Shown one piece after another: positions 16,571 through 28,142 of a stretch of 64,000 nt of DNA. Numbering within the stretch: the first letter of the stretch is position 1; each line of letters opens with the position of its first letter. The stretch comes from Beijerinckia mobilis. Its GTDB lineage: Bacteria > Pseudomonadota > Alphaproteobacteria > Rhizobiales > Beijerinckiaceae. The stretch spans positions 248,001-312,000 of the forward strand of contig NZ_JQJH01000003.1 of assembly GCF_000745425.1 (NCBI RefSeq), read 5' to 3'. A program made the translations under genes and the position numbers. The notes below the pieces were generated by a model. The model was given only the letters and a program-made list of their open reading frames with translations. It searched no databases and was not told the DNA's origin.

Positions 16571-18427
16571 TTAGGCCGCTGAGAGTGGCGGCCGGGCTTT
16601 GCCTGAGGTGTTACGCTCGCTACTCGACATTTCTTTAGGCACCGTGTGATTGCGCGCCATATTTTTCAATTCTTCGAGTGTTCCGGCATCGAGACCCAAA
16701 TTTTCGAAGGCGCTGCTTTCGGGATTCACCTCGCGGCTATTGCTAATGTGCATCTCTCTGGAGACAGAGTCTTCGGGACTATTGGGAAATGGGTCTGAAA
16801 ACCCCAAAAAGGTGTCCTCGGCTGGTGGTTTGACCGCTGAATTGGCCTCCAGGGTACTGTGAAAAGGCAGAACGCGTTCAGCCGGCAAGGTGACGATGGC
16901 TTCCGTCCCCTTATGCAGATGGGATTTCAGACGGAAGGTCCCATTGTGCATCTCGACCAAACCTTTCACGATGGGCAGGCCTAGTCCCGATCCTTCCAGC
17001 GCATTCTTCTGGGCGAAGGACCCCCGGCCAAAAGAGGTCATGACAAGCGGGATCTCCTCTTCCGGAATGCCGGGGCCGGAATCGCTGATCGTCACATATT
17101 GGCCGCCGCTCGCGGTCCATCCGATTTTAAGCGTGACCAGGCCGCCTGGCGGGGTGAACTTGATGGCATTGGTCAGGAGATTGAGCATCACCTGCCGAAG
17201 AGCCCGTTCATCGGCCCAAAGACGCGGGAGATTGGGCTCGACGAATTCCTCGATCGCGATACCGCGCTTCTTGGCCTTCAATGCCATTAGGTGGTGGCAT
17301 TCGCCAATGATGGCAGCGAGCGATACCGATTCTTCCTTGAGATCGACGCGACCGGCCTCGATGCGTGAAAGGTCGAGGATTTCATTGATCAAGGTGAGAA
17401 GATGCTGGCCACTTGAGTGGATGTCGTTCGAATAATCCTTGTAAGACGAAATGACATGAGCGCCGAATAATTCACCTTTCATGACCTCGGAAAAACCAAG
17501 GATGGCGTTCAGCGGCGTGCGTAGCTCATGGCTCATCGTGGCGAGAAAGCGCGATTTCGCGAGATTGGCTTCCTCCGCCCTGCACCGGGCGAGATCGCTA
17601 TTGACGCGGGCCCGTTCGAGTTCGGTGATCAACTCGTCTTTCTCGGTCTGAATAGTCAATTTTTCTACGATGATATGACCGATCTTCCGCGCTATGATTA
17701 CAAAATAGATCAAAATAGCGCCGGAAAGTCCGGAGAGCGGGATCGCCGCGCTCCAAACAGGCACCAGCCTCGCCAAGAGGATTGTCGCGATTCCCAGCGG
17801 CAACAGGGGGCCGGCGATAAGCCTCGGGATCGGCGCTGTAATACGCAGATTGGCCGCAGCGTATATAAGGGCGAAGACGAGGCCGGCCGTCAGCGCGATT
17901 TCACCGCCGGCATTGATGAGCTGGCCGATGAAAAGACCCCATAACAGGCCATAGCTTATCTCGCCGAGGGAAAATCCTCTCAGCCAGAACAGAAGGACCT
18001 CGTTCCTTGGCGGATGGGAACCCACCGGGCCATGGAATTGCTGGAGTGCTCTGCGCGTCAGGGTCAGTAGGCCCAGGGAGAGAAAAAGCCAGCCACAGAC
18101 GAAAATTGCATTGAGCCAGACGAGACCGGTCAGCGCCAAAGCGATGCTTTGAATAGCCAGCATTGTAAGAGAATCGATGCGGCGCGTCGAATAAGTCTGG
18201 GCCAGATCGAGCAGGAAGGCGGCATCCGCCGCCGGTTTTTTCGCGCGCCGGGATCTCGCCTTTGGCTCGGTCGACACTGTCGTCTGGGAATTGGGCGTAA
18301 CGACCGAAGTGTCGCGGGTCAAATCATTGGCTGGTGGCGCGGCGGAGCGCATCGCTGCCGAACAACCTGTCGAAAGAAAGCTGTTGGTGGAGGGACGCAC
18401 GGCTGCATGCATGGTCGAGGGAACCAT
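16571..18427 (-). CDS. membrane sensor histidine kinase
   Basis: A 618-residue inner-membrane kinase. A basic, disordered N-terminus is followed by about six to seven helices in pairs between residues 88 and 245, then a short coiled coil and the HisKA dimerisation domain with phospho-acceptor His300 (FLATMSHELRTPLNAILGFS). The ATPase domain has N box RQVMLNLLTNAIKFTPPGG, G1 ISDSGPGIPEEE and G2 GSGLGLPIVKGLVEMHNG. A C-terminal extension of about 110 residues follows. No response regulator is adjacent, so it is an orphan kinase, in sequence style near the PleC/DivJ/PdhS group. Confidence 0.92.
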   Translation of the reverse strand: MVPSTMHAAVRPSTNSFLSTGCSAAMRSAAPPANDLTRDTSVVTPNSQTTVSTEPKARSRRAKKPAADAAFLLDLAQTYSTRRIDSLTMLAIQSIALALTGLVWLNAIFVCGWLFLSLGLLTLTRRALQQFHGPVGSHPPRNEVLLFWLRGFSLGEISYGLLWGLFIGQLINAGGEIALTAGLVFALIYAAANLRITAPIPRLIAGPLLPLGIATILLARLVPVWSAAIPLSGLSGAILIYFVIIARKIGHIIVEKLTIQTEKDELITELERARVNSDLARCRAEEANLAKSRFLATMSHELRTPLNAILGFSEVMKGELFGAHVISSYKDYSNDIHSSGQHLLTLINEILDLSRIEAGRVDLKEESVSLAAIIGECHHLMALKAKKRGIAIEEFVEPNLPRLWADERALRQVMLNLLTNAIKFTPPGGLVTLKIGWTASGGQYVTISDSGPGIPEEEIPLVMTSFGRGSFAQKNALEGSGLGLPIVKGLVEMHNGTFRLKSHLHKGTEAIVTLPAERVLPFHSTLEANSAVKPPAEDTFLGFSDPFPNSPEDSVSREMHISNSREVNPESSAFENLGLDAGTLEELKNMARNHTVPKEMSSSERNTSGKARPPLSAA

Positions 18428-18839
18428 CTCTTGACGAAAAATTCATTCGCGACTCCGAACCATGGAGGAGAAAAATGAATGCAGGGCTCATCTAGAAAAG
18501 ATATTTTGATTCAAACTATTCCGATTATTTCTTGAGAGAATGAAGTAAATGGCGACAGATCTCGCATGCTCATTCTTGCTACCCTACGAAACTGGTGCGA
18601 AGCCGGAGATGCCGTGTGAGGAAAGCCAGACGACGTTCTGGGGGCGCTTTGGCCGGGGATTTGAATTGTTGAGCCAGGCGGCCGCATATGCTGAGGCTCG
18701 CCTTGGCTTGTGCTGGCGCATGTTGTCAGTGCCATTGAAGTGTTTGAAAGAATTTTCATTTCTGGATCGGAGTGGAAAATACACTGATCTTGTTGAGTGG
18801 GCGCTTCCGAATACGCCCTGAATCGAAAGGAAGCCTTGG
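18428..18839. other. intergenic stretch with one doubtful 90-codon frame
   Basis: An open plus-strand frame runs from ATG 18549 to 18821 (MATDLACSFLLPYETGAKPE...). It lacks a clear ribosome-binding site and shows no known motif. I do not call it a gene. Confidence 0.4.
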
Positions 18840-19466
18840 GTGGGAGATGCGCTTGCCGCCTATGCGGCCTCGATCCGGTCTTGCCAGCTTTGCCGCGAAC
18901 AGCCTTTGAAGAATCCACTACCGCATGAGCCAAGGCCGGTCTTGCGCGTTTCGGAGACGGCGCGTCTGCTCATCGCCAGCCAGGCACCGGGCGTCCGTGT
19001 GCATCAGACCGGACTTTCCTTCAACGACGCTTCAGGGGACCGTCTGCGCGGCTGGATGGGGATCGATCGCGACCTGTTTTATGATGAAACGCAGATCGCC
19101 ATCGTGCCCATGGGATTCTGCTTTCCGGGGCATGACGCGAAAAAAGGGGATTTGCCGCCGCGCCCGGAATGCCGGCAACATTGGCATGATGGTTTATTCG
19201 CTCTCATGCCGCAGATCGAAGTGATTCTGGCGATTGGTCGCTACGCCCAGGACTATCATTTCGCGCGATTGGGCCGTCCCTTGCCGAAGCGGTTGCGCGT
19301 CGACGAGATCATCCGCTCCAGTGCCGATTATTCGCCGGTGACGCCCCGAATCATCGCTCTACCGCATCCTTCCTGGCGCAATAGCGGTTGGATCAAGCGT
19401 AACCCCTGGTTCGAAAGTGAAGTCCTGCCGCCGCTGCGCGCCGCCGTGGCGTCCCTGACCACCTGA
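18840..19466 (+). CDS. uracil-DNA glycosylase superfamily protein
   Basis: A 208-residue cytoplasmic protein of the UDG superfamily. Motif 1 is LLIASQAPGVRVHQTGLSFN near 42-61, with CFPGHD near 98, and the C-terminal motif is IIALPHPSWRNSGWIKRNPW. The early CQLCRE pair of cysteines is reminiscent of family 4/5 iron-sulfur enzymes, but a complete four-cysteine set is not evident. Related proteins are often annotated as uracil-DNA glycosylase family without tested activity. The GTG start at 18840 follows AAAGGAAG. Confidence 0.85.
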   Translation: MGDALAAYAASIRSCQLCREQPLKNPLPHEPRPVLRVSETARLLIASQAPGVRVHQTGLSFNDASGDRLRGWMGIDRDLFYDETQIAIVPMGFCFPGHDAKKGDLPPRPECRQHWHDGLFALMPQIEVILAIGRYAQDYHFARLGRPLPKRLRVDEIIRSSADYSPVTPRIIALPHPSWRNSGWIKRNPWFESEVLPPLRAAVASLTT

Positions 19467-20040
19467 CATGGCGGTTAAAAAATATCATAATTTATATTGC
19501 TTTATTACTGGATCGAATCCTAGCGACAGCGCCATCCATGAGTCGATGAGCCTTCTCAATCCGCTTGGCGTTGTATTAAACTGCTCGATAAATTGGATCA
19601 GCAGCCGATGCTTTATCTAAAAATAAACCTATGATAAAAAACGTAAAAATGGCATAAGGCCTTCCGTTTGTTGCTATCCGGTGTGTCTAATTCGTGTAAA
19701 CTCGGCACGCGCTTTGAAACCGTTGGAAACGGCCTCGCTTTTTGGGGAGCGTTTCGAAAAGGGCGCTAAGGGATGCGCTATGACGAGAAGGTGGCGCTTG
19801 GCGATTTCTAAACCGATTGTTACATTCAAAAATGAACAGGTGGCGACAGGTGATCCTTTTCAATAACGGCTTTCGTCGGAAACGGGTGACCCGAACCACG
19901 TATATCTGTTTAAGTGTTTGATAATTAGTAGATTTTTGAGAAGGCAGAGAGGCCAAAGGCAGGCCGCGGCTAGTTGCGCGGGGATCTTCGCGGGCACGTG
20001 GTGATCAGGCCTTCGATCAATCCGTGGTTTTGACGGGGGG
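19467..20040. other. intergenic region upstream of ppx/gppA
   Basis: About 570 bases, AT-rich between 19480 and 19680. Small frames in several registers have no ribosome-binding site or recognisable residues. Nothing further is supported. Confidence 0.45.
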
Positions 20041-21213
20041 ATGGACCCCGATGGAAACCATGATGGCAAGGACACGATGCAGACGATTTACGGTGCTGGA
20101 GGGAAAGGTCGGATGAGGAGTGGCGGCGAATTTGCCGGTGCGGCGCTTCCCGACGATTCTCTTTCACCCTTTCAGCCGCCATTGCGCAATCACATCTATG
20201 CTGCTCTCGATCTTGGAACCAATAATTGCCGTCTCCTGATCGCCAAGCCTACCCTGCATGCCAATTGCCAGGGAGGCTTCCGGGTCGTTGATTCCTTCTC
20301 GCGCATCGTCCGGCTGGGAGAAGGACTGTCCCGCACCGGGCGTCTTGGCGATGCGGCGATCGGGCGGACGCTCGAGGCGCTTGAGGTCTGCCGCGACAAA
20401 ATGCAGTTGCGCGGGGTAACGCGCGCCCGGCTGATTGCGACGGAGGCCTGCCGTTCTGCCGAAAACGGGGCCGCCTTTCTGGAACAGGCGCGGGCGGTCA
20501 CTGGTCTCGATCTCGAAATCGTGGATCGAGAGACCGAGGCGCATCTCGCCGCCGCAGGGTCGGCTTCGCTCGCTGATACGGCTGCCGAAGGCGTGCTGCT
20601 GTTCGATATTGGCGGCGGCTCGTCCGAAGTCGTCTGGCTCGGGCGTGAACGCGATAATGGCGAGATCGGCGGCGTCAGAGCGCCGGAGGTGATTTTGCGT
20701 GAGCGCGTGCGGTTCTGGACGTCGCTGAAACTTGGGGTCGTGACGCTCGCGGAAAAATTCGGTGGTCTCGATGTTTCCGACGAGACCTTTGAGGCTATGA
20801 CCGATTATGTCGGCGCGGAACTGGCGCATTTCGTCGAGCAGGTCGGCGCTGAATATCGGTGCCGTAATTTTCACCTGCTTGGCACCTCGGGAACGGTTAC
20901 GACCATTGCCGGCGTCTATCTCGGCCTTTCACGCTACGACCGGAGGCGGGTCGACGGATTGTGGATGACCAGTTATGAAGTTGATCACGCGATCTCGCGC
21001 CTGCGCGGGATGAGCTTTCAGGAGCGCGCGGCCAATGGCTGCATAGGGCTTGGAAGGGCCGATCTGGTCCTTGCCGGATGCGCTATTCTGGAGGCGATTC
21101 GCCGCGCATTTCCCGCCGAACGCGTGCGCATTGCCGATCGCGGCCTGCGTGAAGGCATATTGATGCAGATGATCGGGGCCGATCGGCTGCAAGCGGACGT
21201 CTGGCGGCGATGA
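20041..21213 (+). CDS. Ppx/GppA family phosphatase
   Basis: A cytoplasmic exopolyphosphatase or guanosine pentaphosphatase of the actin-like ATPase fold. The family phosphate loop YAALDLGTNNCRLLIA begins near residue 52, VLLFDIGGGSSEVVWL is the second glycine loop, and LGTSGTVTTIAGV is the third. It is shorter than E. coli Ppx and lacks the C-terminal HD-like domain, as is usual in Rhizobiales. Starts at 20077 and 20113 have better ribosome-binding sites (AAGGA, GAGGG) than the first ATG at 20041. rlmE follows on the same strand, a conserved pairing. Ppx and GppA activities cannot be separated by sequence. Confidence 0.9.
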   Translation: MDPDGNHDGKDTMQTIYGAGGKGRMRSGGEFAGAALPDDSLSPFQPPLRNHIYAALDLGTNNCRLLIAKPTLHANCQGGFRVVDSFSRIVRLGEGLSRTGRLGDAAIGRTLEALEVCRDKMQLRGVTRARLIATEACRSAENGAAFLEQARAVTGLDLEIVDRETEAHLAAAGSASLADTAAEGVLLFDIGGGSSEVVWLGRERDNGEIGGVRAPEVILRERVRFWTSLKLGVVTLAEKFGGLDVSDETFEAMTDYVGAELAHFVEQVGAEYRCRNFHLLGTSGTVTTIAGVYLGLSRYDRRRVDGLWMTSYEVDHAISRLRGMSFQERAANGCIGLGRADLVLAGCAILEAIRRAFPAERVRIADRGLREGILMQMIGADRLQADVWRR

Positions 21214-21397
21214 GACACTGTGTGCCGTGAAACCTGCACGGCCGTTATGCTTGTCCTCGGGTTTTGACCGTAATTTCATGGCTCTTTGAACTTGAGCTCA
21301 TGTGATCAATAAGCGTCGTCAGAATCCCGTCGCTCTCTTTGCGGGACCTGATCTCCTTTGAATTCGACATCATTCCATCTCTTGCCGGGACGTCACG

Positions 21398-22123
21398 ATG
21401 ACTGAGGGCACCTCATCGGGCCGCGAAGGCGGCCGTTCTTTGAAGACACGCGTCAAGACGGCACGCAAGCGCTCGCTCTCCTCAACGCTGTGGCTCGAAC
21501 GGCAGCTCAACGACCCTTATGTCGCGCGAGCCAAGCGCGAGGGAATGCGCTCGCGCGCCGCCTACAAATTGCTGGAAATCGATGAGCGTTTTCCGTTCCT
21601 GAAACCGGGACAGAAAATCATTGATCTCGGAGCCGCCCCCGGCGGCTGGTCGCAAATCGCCGTCCGCAAGAGCCAGAGCGAGCAGGGCCGTGGCCGGGTC
21701 ATCGGTATCGACCTTCTCGAAATCGCCCCGCTTCCGGGTGCTGAATTCAAGATCATGGATTTTCTCGACCCTGCCGCGCCGCATTTGCTGGAAGAATGGC
21801 TTGGCGCAAAGGCCGATGTGGTTCTCTCCGACATGGCGGCTAATGCGACCGGCCATAAGAAGACCGACCATTTGCGCATTGTCGGGCTTGTTGAACTCGC
21901 CGCCGATTTCGCAGCCGATGTGCTCGCGCCGGGCGGCAGTTTTCTCGCGAAAGTGCTGCAGGGAGGCACGGAAAATGCGCTTCTTGCCCGGTTGAAGAGG
22001 GATTTCGCGACAGTGCGGCACGTCAAGCCGCAGGCGAGCCGGGCCGATTCTTCCGAGCTCTACATGCTGGCCACGGGCTTTCGTGGAGCATCTGCGGAAC
22101 CGCCCGTGGATCCGGAGGTGTGA
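21398..22123 (+). CDS. rlmE: 23S rRNA (uridine-2'-O)-methyltransferase
   Basis: Methylates the 2'-OH of U2552 in the A-loop of 23S rRNA using SAM (RrmJ/FtsJ). The 241-residue protein shows the SAM-binding motif [16 protein letters not shown] near 74-89, [15 protein letters not shown] near 135-149, and the catalytic K-D-K-E order with Lys54-like AAYKLLEID upstream. The Lys/Arg-rich N-terminal extension is typical for alphaproteobacteria. It follows ppx/gppA and is convergent with an MFS gene nine bases away. Confidence 0.95.
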   Translation: MTEGTSSGREGGRSLKTRVKTARKRSLSSTLWLERQLNDPYVARAKREGMRSRAAYKLLEIDERFPFLKPGQKIIDLGAAPGGWSQIAVRKSQSEQGRGRVIGIDLLEIAPLPGAEFKIMDFLDPAAPHLLEEWLGAKADVVLSDMAANATGHKKTDHLRIVGLVELAADFAADVLAPGGSFLAKVLQGGTENALLARLKRDFATVRHVKPQASRADSSELYMLATGFRGASAEPPVDPEV

Positions 22124-22132
22124 CGCTCCGGT

Positions 22133-23629
22133 TCAAGGGGGATCATCGTTGGTTCGGCGGTTGGCGAGCTCTGCGCCGGCATCGGGAGCGAGGTGCCGGA
22201 AGACGAGCGCCGAACTGGCGGAAATCAATCCAACAGCGATGAAGGCCCAACGGAAATTGGCCGGCGTGAAAGGATCGCCGTTCGGCGTCAGCGCCGCAAA
22301 GACCTGTAGAAGACCGGCGGCGACGGCAATGCCGATGCTGAGGGACAATTGTTGCGCGACGGAGGCGAAGCTGGTCGCCTGACTCATCAGTTCGGTTTTA
22401 ATATCGGCATAGGCTATCGCATTGATGCTGGTGAAGGCGAGTGACCGGAAGAACCCTCCGGCGAGGAGGAGGCCGAGCATCAGAATGAGCGGCGTCGAGG
22501 GGGTAAAGAGGCCATAAGTGGCGAGAATGGCGCCGGAAAGAAGCACGTCATAGATCAGGATGAAACGGAAGCCGAAGAGCCGCAGAATAGGTGTCGCGGT
22601 GGTTTTCATCAGCAGCGCGCCGACGGAGGCGATGAAGGTGATGGTGCCGGACTGAAACGGCGTCATGCCGAAGCCGATCTGCAGCATCAGCGGCAAAAGA
22701 AACGGCAGTGAACCAATGCCGATCCGGAACAGGGCGCCGCCTAGGACGCTCGCCCGGAATGTCGGAATGGCAAGCAGCTTGAGATCGAGCAGTGGATGTT
22801 CCGTCCGGCGCGCGTGGCGAAGATAAAGGCCGAGAAACAGGGCGCCGGAGGCGATGAGACTGAAAATGATCGCCGGAGGAACAAGGCCGCGACCGGCTCC
22901 GGCAAAGCCGAAGATCAAGGTGCCGAGACCAAGCCCCGAAAGCAGAAAGCCCCGGCTGTCGAGCGGCCGGACATGATCCTCGCGAAGGTTTTCGATATAG
23001 AGCAGGGCAAGGCAGAGCCCGAGAACGCCGATTGGCACATTGATCCAGAAAATCCACCGCCAATGAAAATAGGTGGTGATGAAACCGCCGAGAATGGGGC
23101 CCGTCACCGGCCCGAGCAGCGCCGGCACCATGAGATAGGCGAGCGCCCGCACGATGTCGGCGCGCGCGACGCTACGCAAAAGGACGAGACGCCCGACCGG
23201 CACCATCATCGCGCCGCCGATGCCCTGAATGACGCGCGCGCCAACGAGCTCTGGCAAGGTGCTCGAAAAACCGCAGAGAACCGACCCGCCGGTGAAGACG
23301 ATGATTGCCGCGCAGAAAATCGTGCGCGCCCCGAATCGGTCCGCCGCCCAGCCGCTGACCGGAATAAAGACGGCGAGCGAGAAGAGATAGGATGTCATCG
23401 CCAGCTTAAGGGCGATGGGATCCTCTCCAAGATCGGCGGCGATCGCCGGCAATGAGGTGGAAATGACCGTCGCGTCGAGATTTTCCATGAAGGCGGCGCA
23501 GGCCACGATCAATGCGACGAGAAGATAGCGGGGCATAACCGGATCACAGTCGGCAGGCGGATCCGGCGCGGATGAGCCTCCCTTAGCTTGATGTTCTTTT
23601 GCATGGAGCCTTGGTTCCGTGCGCTCCAT
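22133..23629 (-). CDS. MFS transporter, DHA2 (EmrB/QacA) drug-exporter family
   Basis: A 14-helix drug:H+ antiporter of the inner membrane, up to 498 residues. Signature blocks are FMENLDATVISTSLPAIAAD in helix 1, GWAADRFGARTIFCAA (motif A) and LLGPVTGPILGGFITTYFHW (motif C). An ATG at 23536 (MPRYLLVALI) starts directly at the first helix; the upstream ATG at 23629 adds 31 polar residues and neither has a strong ribosome-binding site. There is no adjacent membrane-fusion (EmrA) gene, so it may work alone. Substrates are unknown. Confidence 0.9.
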   Translation of the reverse strand: MERTEPRLHAKEHQAKGGSSAPDPPADCDPVMPRYLLVALIVACAAFMENLDATVISTSLPAIAADLGEDPIALKLAMTSYLFSLAVFIPVSGWAADRFGARTIFCAAIIVFTGGSVLCGFSSTLPELVGARVIQGIGGAMMVPVGRLVLLRSVARADIVRALAYLMVPALLGPVTGPILGGFITTYFHWRWIFWINVPIGVLGLCLALLYIENLREDHVRPLDSRGFLLSGLGLGTLIFGFAGAGRGLVPPAIIFSLIASGALFLGLYLRHARRTEHPLLDLKLLAIPTFRASVLGGALFRIGIGSLPFLLPLMLQIGFGMTPFQSGTITFIASVGALLMKTTATPILRLFGFRFILIYDVLLSGAILATYGLFTPSTPLILMLGLLLAGGFFRSLAFTSINAIAYADIKTELMSQATSFASVAQQLSLSIGIAVAAGLLQVFAALTPNGDPFTPANFRWAFIAVGLISASSALVFRHLAPDAGAELANRRTNDDPP

Positions 23630-23813
23630 TACAGGAATTGACTCGATCGTGGAATGCCGTCATCCGACGCAATCTGCACAGAGACGGGCTTGATGATGGG
23701 CTTTCCGCGTAAAAATCGCGCACTTTGCTTTACGGCGGAAGTTCGATCATGCTATGAGCCCCCGGCAACTCTTGTCGACATAATGACCTCCTCGAACCGC
23801 GCGCCCTGATTGA

Positions 23814-25343
<1,530 letters not shown>

Positions 25344-25347
25344 CGAA

Positions 25348-25785
25348 ATGTCGTTGCAAGCCGTTCTCCTGCCGGTTTTCGTCCAGTTCGGATTGACGAC
25401 CTTCCTGTTGTTCTGGATGGTCGTCGACCGGCGGCGGCTGTTTCGCAGCGGCAAGGTACGGCTTGGCGATGTGGCGCTCGGCGAACAGGAGCCCTATCCG
25501 CCGCTCTCGCGGCAGATAGGCAATGCCTATAACAATCAATTCCAGATGCCGGTGCTGTTTTTTGCGCTGGTCCCTCTTGTCCTCATCGCCCGCAAGGCGG
25601 ATCTCTCGTTCGTCGTGCTGGAATGGGGTTTCGTCGTCTGCCGCCTGCTGCATGCTTATGTGCATACGACCTCCAACAAACTGCCGTTGCGCGGCTCCTG
25701 GTTCGCGCTCGGCGGAATGTTTCTCTTGATGATGTGGATTCTGTTCGCGGCGCGTCTGTTCCTCTCCCCACCCATTGAGATTTGA
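25348..25785 (+). CDS. MAPEG-family membrane protein
   Basis: A 145-residue four-helix inner-membrane protein of the eicosanoid/glutathione metabolism family. Typical features are the loop GEQEPYPPLSRQIGNAYNNQ followed by FQMPVLFFALVPLVLI, and RLLHAYVHTTSNKLPLRG. In bacteria some members are glutathione transferases; most are uncharacterised. The ATG at 25348 lies five bases after the guaB stop, and the stop TGA overlaps the ATG of the next gene, so this is an operon member. An upstream extension in the same frame inside guaB is not needed. Confidence 0.85.
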   Translation: MSLQAVLLPVFVQFGLTTFLLFWMVVDRRRLFRSGKVRLGDVALGEQEPYPPLSRQIGNAYNNQFQMPVLFFALVPLVLIARKADLSFVVLEWGFVVCRLLHAYVHTTSNKLPLRGSWFALGGMFLLMMWILFAARLFLSPPIEI

Positions 25786-27080
25786 TGATTCAAGCTGCCC
25801 GTTACAGCGCCGCGATAGAGATTCTTGCCGATATCGAAACCCGCCGCCGCCCCGCCGCCGATGCCATCAAGGATTGGGGGCATGCCCATCGTTTCGCCGG
25901 TTCGAAGGACCGTGCCGCCATTTCCGGCCTCGTCTATGATGTTCTGCGCCGCAAAGCCTCCGCGGCGTGGATCATGGGCGAGGATACGCCGCGAGCCTTA
26001 TTGCTTGGCTCGCTTCGGCTTGTGCATGGATTGGCGCTCGAAGCTGTCGAGAATCTGTTCAACGGTGAGGGCCATGCGCCGCAGCCTTTGAGCGAGGATG
26101 AACGGCAGCGCTATCGCGATACCCTGCTTGCGCCAGCACCGGATCCGATCAGGGGCGATTATCCGCAATGGCTCGAACCGTCCTTCCTCAAGGTTTTCGG
26201 TACCGATGCCGCAGCCGAGGGTGAGGCGCTCGCCGCTCGCGCTCCGCTTGATCTGCGCGTGAATCTCCTCAAGGGTGATCGCGCCAAGGCGCTGAAGTCA
26301 CTGGCGCATCTGAAGGCGGAGCCGACGCCTTTTTCTTCCGTCGGGTTGCGCCTGCCGCTTCTTCCGGATGGCAGGGCCGCGGCGCTCACCGCAGAGACGG
26401 CCTACGTCAAGGGCCTTGTCGAAGTGCAGGATGAAGGCTCGCAGCTCGCCGCGCTGCTCGCGCATGCACGCGCTGGAGAGCAAGTGCTCGATCTCTGCGC
26501 TGGCGGCGGCGGAAAGACGCTCGCCATGGCGGCGGCGATGAACAACAAGGGCCAGATCTATGCGAGCGATAATGATGGCCGCAGATTGGCACCGATCCAT
26601 GCGCGTCTCACGCGCGCAAATGTCCGCAACGTGCAGGTGCGTGCGCCGCGCGGCAGGATCGCACCGCTCGACGATCTGAAAGGGCGCTGCGATCTCGTGT
26701 TTGTCGATGCGCCATGCACGGGAACAGGCACATGGCGGCGTAATCCCGACGCCAAATGGCGCATCCGGCCGGGCGCGCTCGAAGAACGGATCAAGCAGCA
26801 GGATGAAACGCTGGCGACGGCGGCGGCTTATGTGAAACCCGGCGGCCGCATCATCTATGCAACCTGTTCTGTCCTCGCGGAAGAAAACGAAGGTAGAATC
26901 GTCGATTTCCTCCGCGAGCATGAGGATTACACGGCAAGGCCGGTTGATGACATGGTGCGTGAGGCTGAACTTCCGGCGCTCGCCCCATTCGCCTCGGCGC
27001 TTGGGCCGGGGCTGCGGCTCACGCCGAGGACGAGCGGCACCGATGGATTCTATGTCGTGGAGCTTACGAAGCGCGGATGA
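25785..27080 (+). CDS. RsmB/NOP-family RNA (cytosine-C5)-methyltransferase
   Basis: A SAM-dependent m5C methyltransferase of 431 residues. The SAM motif is VLDLCAGGGGKTLAMAAAMN near 237-256, motif IV DLVFVDAPCTGTGTWRRNPD holds one catalytic cysteine, and motif VI IIYATCSVLAEENEG holds the second. The N-terminal 100 residues resemble a NusB-like RNA-binding region. It is a different branch from the RsmB-like protein at 36.8 kb, so the two should have different target cytosines. The ATG overlaps the MAPEG stop (TGATG at 25783-25787). Confidence 0.9.
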   Translation: MIQAARYSAAIEILADIETRRRPAADAIKDWGHAHRFAGSKDRAAISGLVYDVLRRKASAAWIMGEDTPRALLLGSLRLVHGLALEAVENLFNGEGHAPQPLSEDERQRYRDTLLAPAPDPIRGDYPQWLEPSFLKVFGTDAAAEGEALAARAPLDLRVNLLKGDRAKALKSLAHLKAEPTPFSSVGLRLPLLPDGRAAALTAETAYVKGLVEVQDEGSQLAALLAHARAGEQVLDLCAGGGGKTLAMAAAMNNKGQIYASDNDGRRLAPIHARLTRANVRNVQVRAPRGRIAPLDDLKGRCDLVFVDAPCTGTGTWRRNPDAKWRIRPGALEERIKQQDETLATAAAYVKPGGRIIYATCSVLAEENEGRIVDFLREHEDYTARPVDDMVREAELPALAPFASALGPGLRLTPRTSGTDGFYVVELTKRG

Positions 27081-28142
27081 TCAGTGAACACCCAGGAAGG
27101 CGAATGGCTTCGCCTCCTTGAAACTGTCCGTGGCATTGCCGGAATAGATATTGGTCTGTTCCGGTCCGAGATCGAGCTTGCGCACTTTTCCTGTCTCCGC
27201 CGAAAAGTCGATTGCCTTCAGATCGACCCAGAAAATGTTTGGCGTGAGTGCGGATTCAAAGAAATACAGTTTGCGCTTCTGGTCGGCGACGGTCCGCCAC
27301 CGTGTCGAGGAAATATTGGGTTCCTCGGCTGTATTCAGCCCATAGGGGACGGATACATTACGAATGACGCCGAAGACGCTGGCGATGGTCTTGTTCGGTG
27401 ACGCATCCTTGGGGATGGCGTTGATGTAGAAAGAGGCGCGGGCGAAGCGGTCGGAGGCTCTGTTGGTGCCCGGCAGCATGATTGTGCCACCGATCTGCTG
27501 CCAATAGGAATCCAGCGCCAATTGCTGTTCGAAGAGCGGCGAATTGGTCATGACCTGATATTTGCGATCATGGTGAATGACCTGCTTGCCTTTGACATAT
27601 TCGATGATGGCGCTGTCACCTTTGGCGTCCGAAATCGACAGATGCACAGTGGCAAGACGCGTTTCGCCCGGCACATTCGCCGTGGCGATCATAAACGGCT
27701 CCTTCGAGAGCGCATCCACGGCCTCGGAAACCGTGGCGTAATTGTCGAGAACATATTGCGCCCAGGCAGCAATGCTGAGACCCGGTTTCGTCTTGTCGAA
27801 GGCCGGATATTCGGATTCGACGAGCCAGAGCAGATTGGCCGACAGCCCTGCCTCATTGAGCCCGTCCGTCGTCGAGACATCGAAGCCGGAGGCAATGACA
27901 CTGCCATATTTCGAGGTCCATTGGAGGGAGTTCAATCCCGCCTCACCGCTGCGTTTCATGCCCCGGGGAAAAATCCACAGATTGGTGCCGACATCGGTCT
28001 TCCAATCCATCGATCGCGCCGTGACGACATTGCCGTCCTCCCCAAGAAAGACCGCGCGCGTGCAGGCTTCCACCACGGGTGTCGTCATGACGGTGGGGAG
28101 CAGGCCAAACAGGAACAGGAAGCGGGCCAATGATTGTGACAT
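27081..28142 (-). CDS. secreted linear-amide C-N hydrolase (choloylglycine hydrolase / penicillin V acylase family)
   Basis: An N-terminal nucleophile amidase of 353 residues. The signal peptide (FLFLFGLLPTVMTTPVVEA) should be removed just before Cys27 in EACTRAVFLG, freeing the catalytic cysteine; ARSMDWK supplies the conserved Arg and Asp. Members cleave bile-salt conjugates, penicillin V or acyl-homoserine lactones; the substrate here is unknown but the site is periplasmic. The start ATG at 28142 has AAGGA ten bases upstream. It is convergent with the RsmB-type gene and stands alone. Confidence 0.92.
   Translation of the reverse strand: MSQSLARFLFLFGLLPTVMTTPVVEACTRAVFLGEDGNVVTARSMDWKTDVGTNLWIFPRGMKRSGEAGLNSLQWTSKYGSVIASGFDVSTTDGLNEAGLSANLLWLVESEYPAFDKTKPGLSIAAWAQYVLDNYATVSEAVDALSKEPFMIATANVPGETRLATVHLSISDAKGDSAIIEYVKGKQVIHHDRKYQVMTNSPLFEQQLALDSYWQQIGGTIMLPGTNRASDRFARASFYINAIPKDASPNKTIASVFGVIRNVSVPYGLNTAEEPNISSTRWRTVADQKRKLYFFESALTPNIFWVDLKAIDFSAETGKVRKLDLGPEQTNIYSGNATDSFKEAKPFAFLGVH

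Noticed and set aside
18549-18821. 90-codon plus-strand frame before the uracil-DNA glycosylase family gene
   Set aside because: No clear ribosome-binding site, no motif, and a similarly open frame on the other strand.
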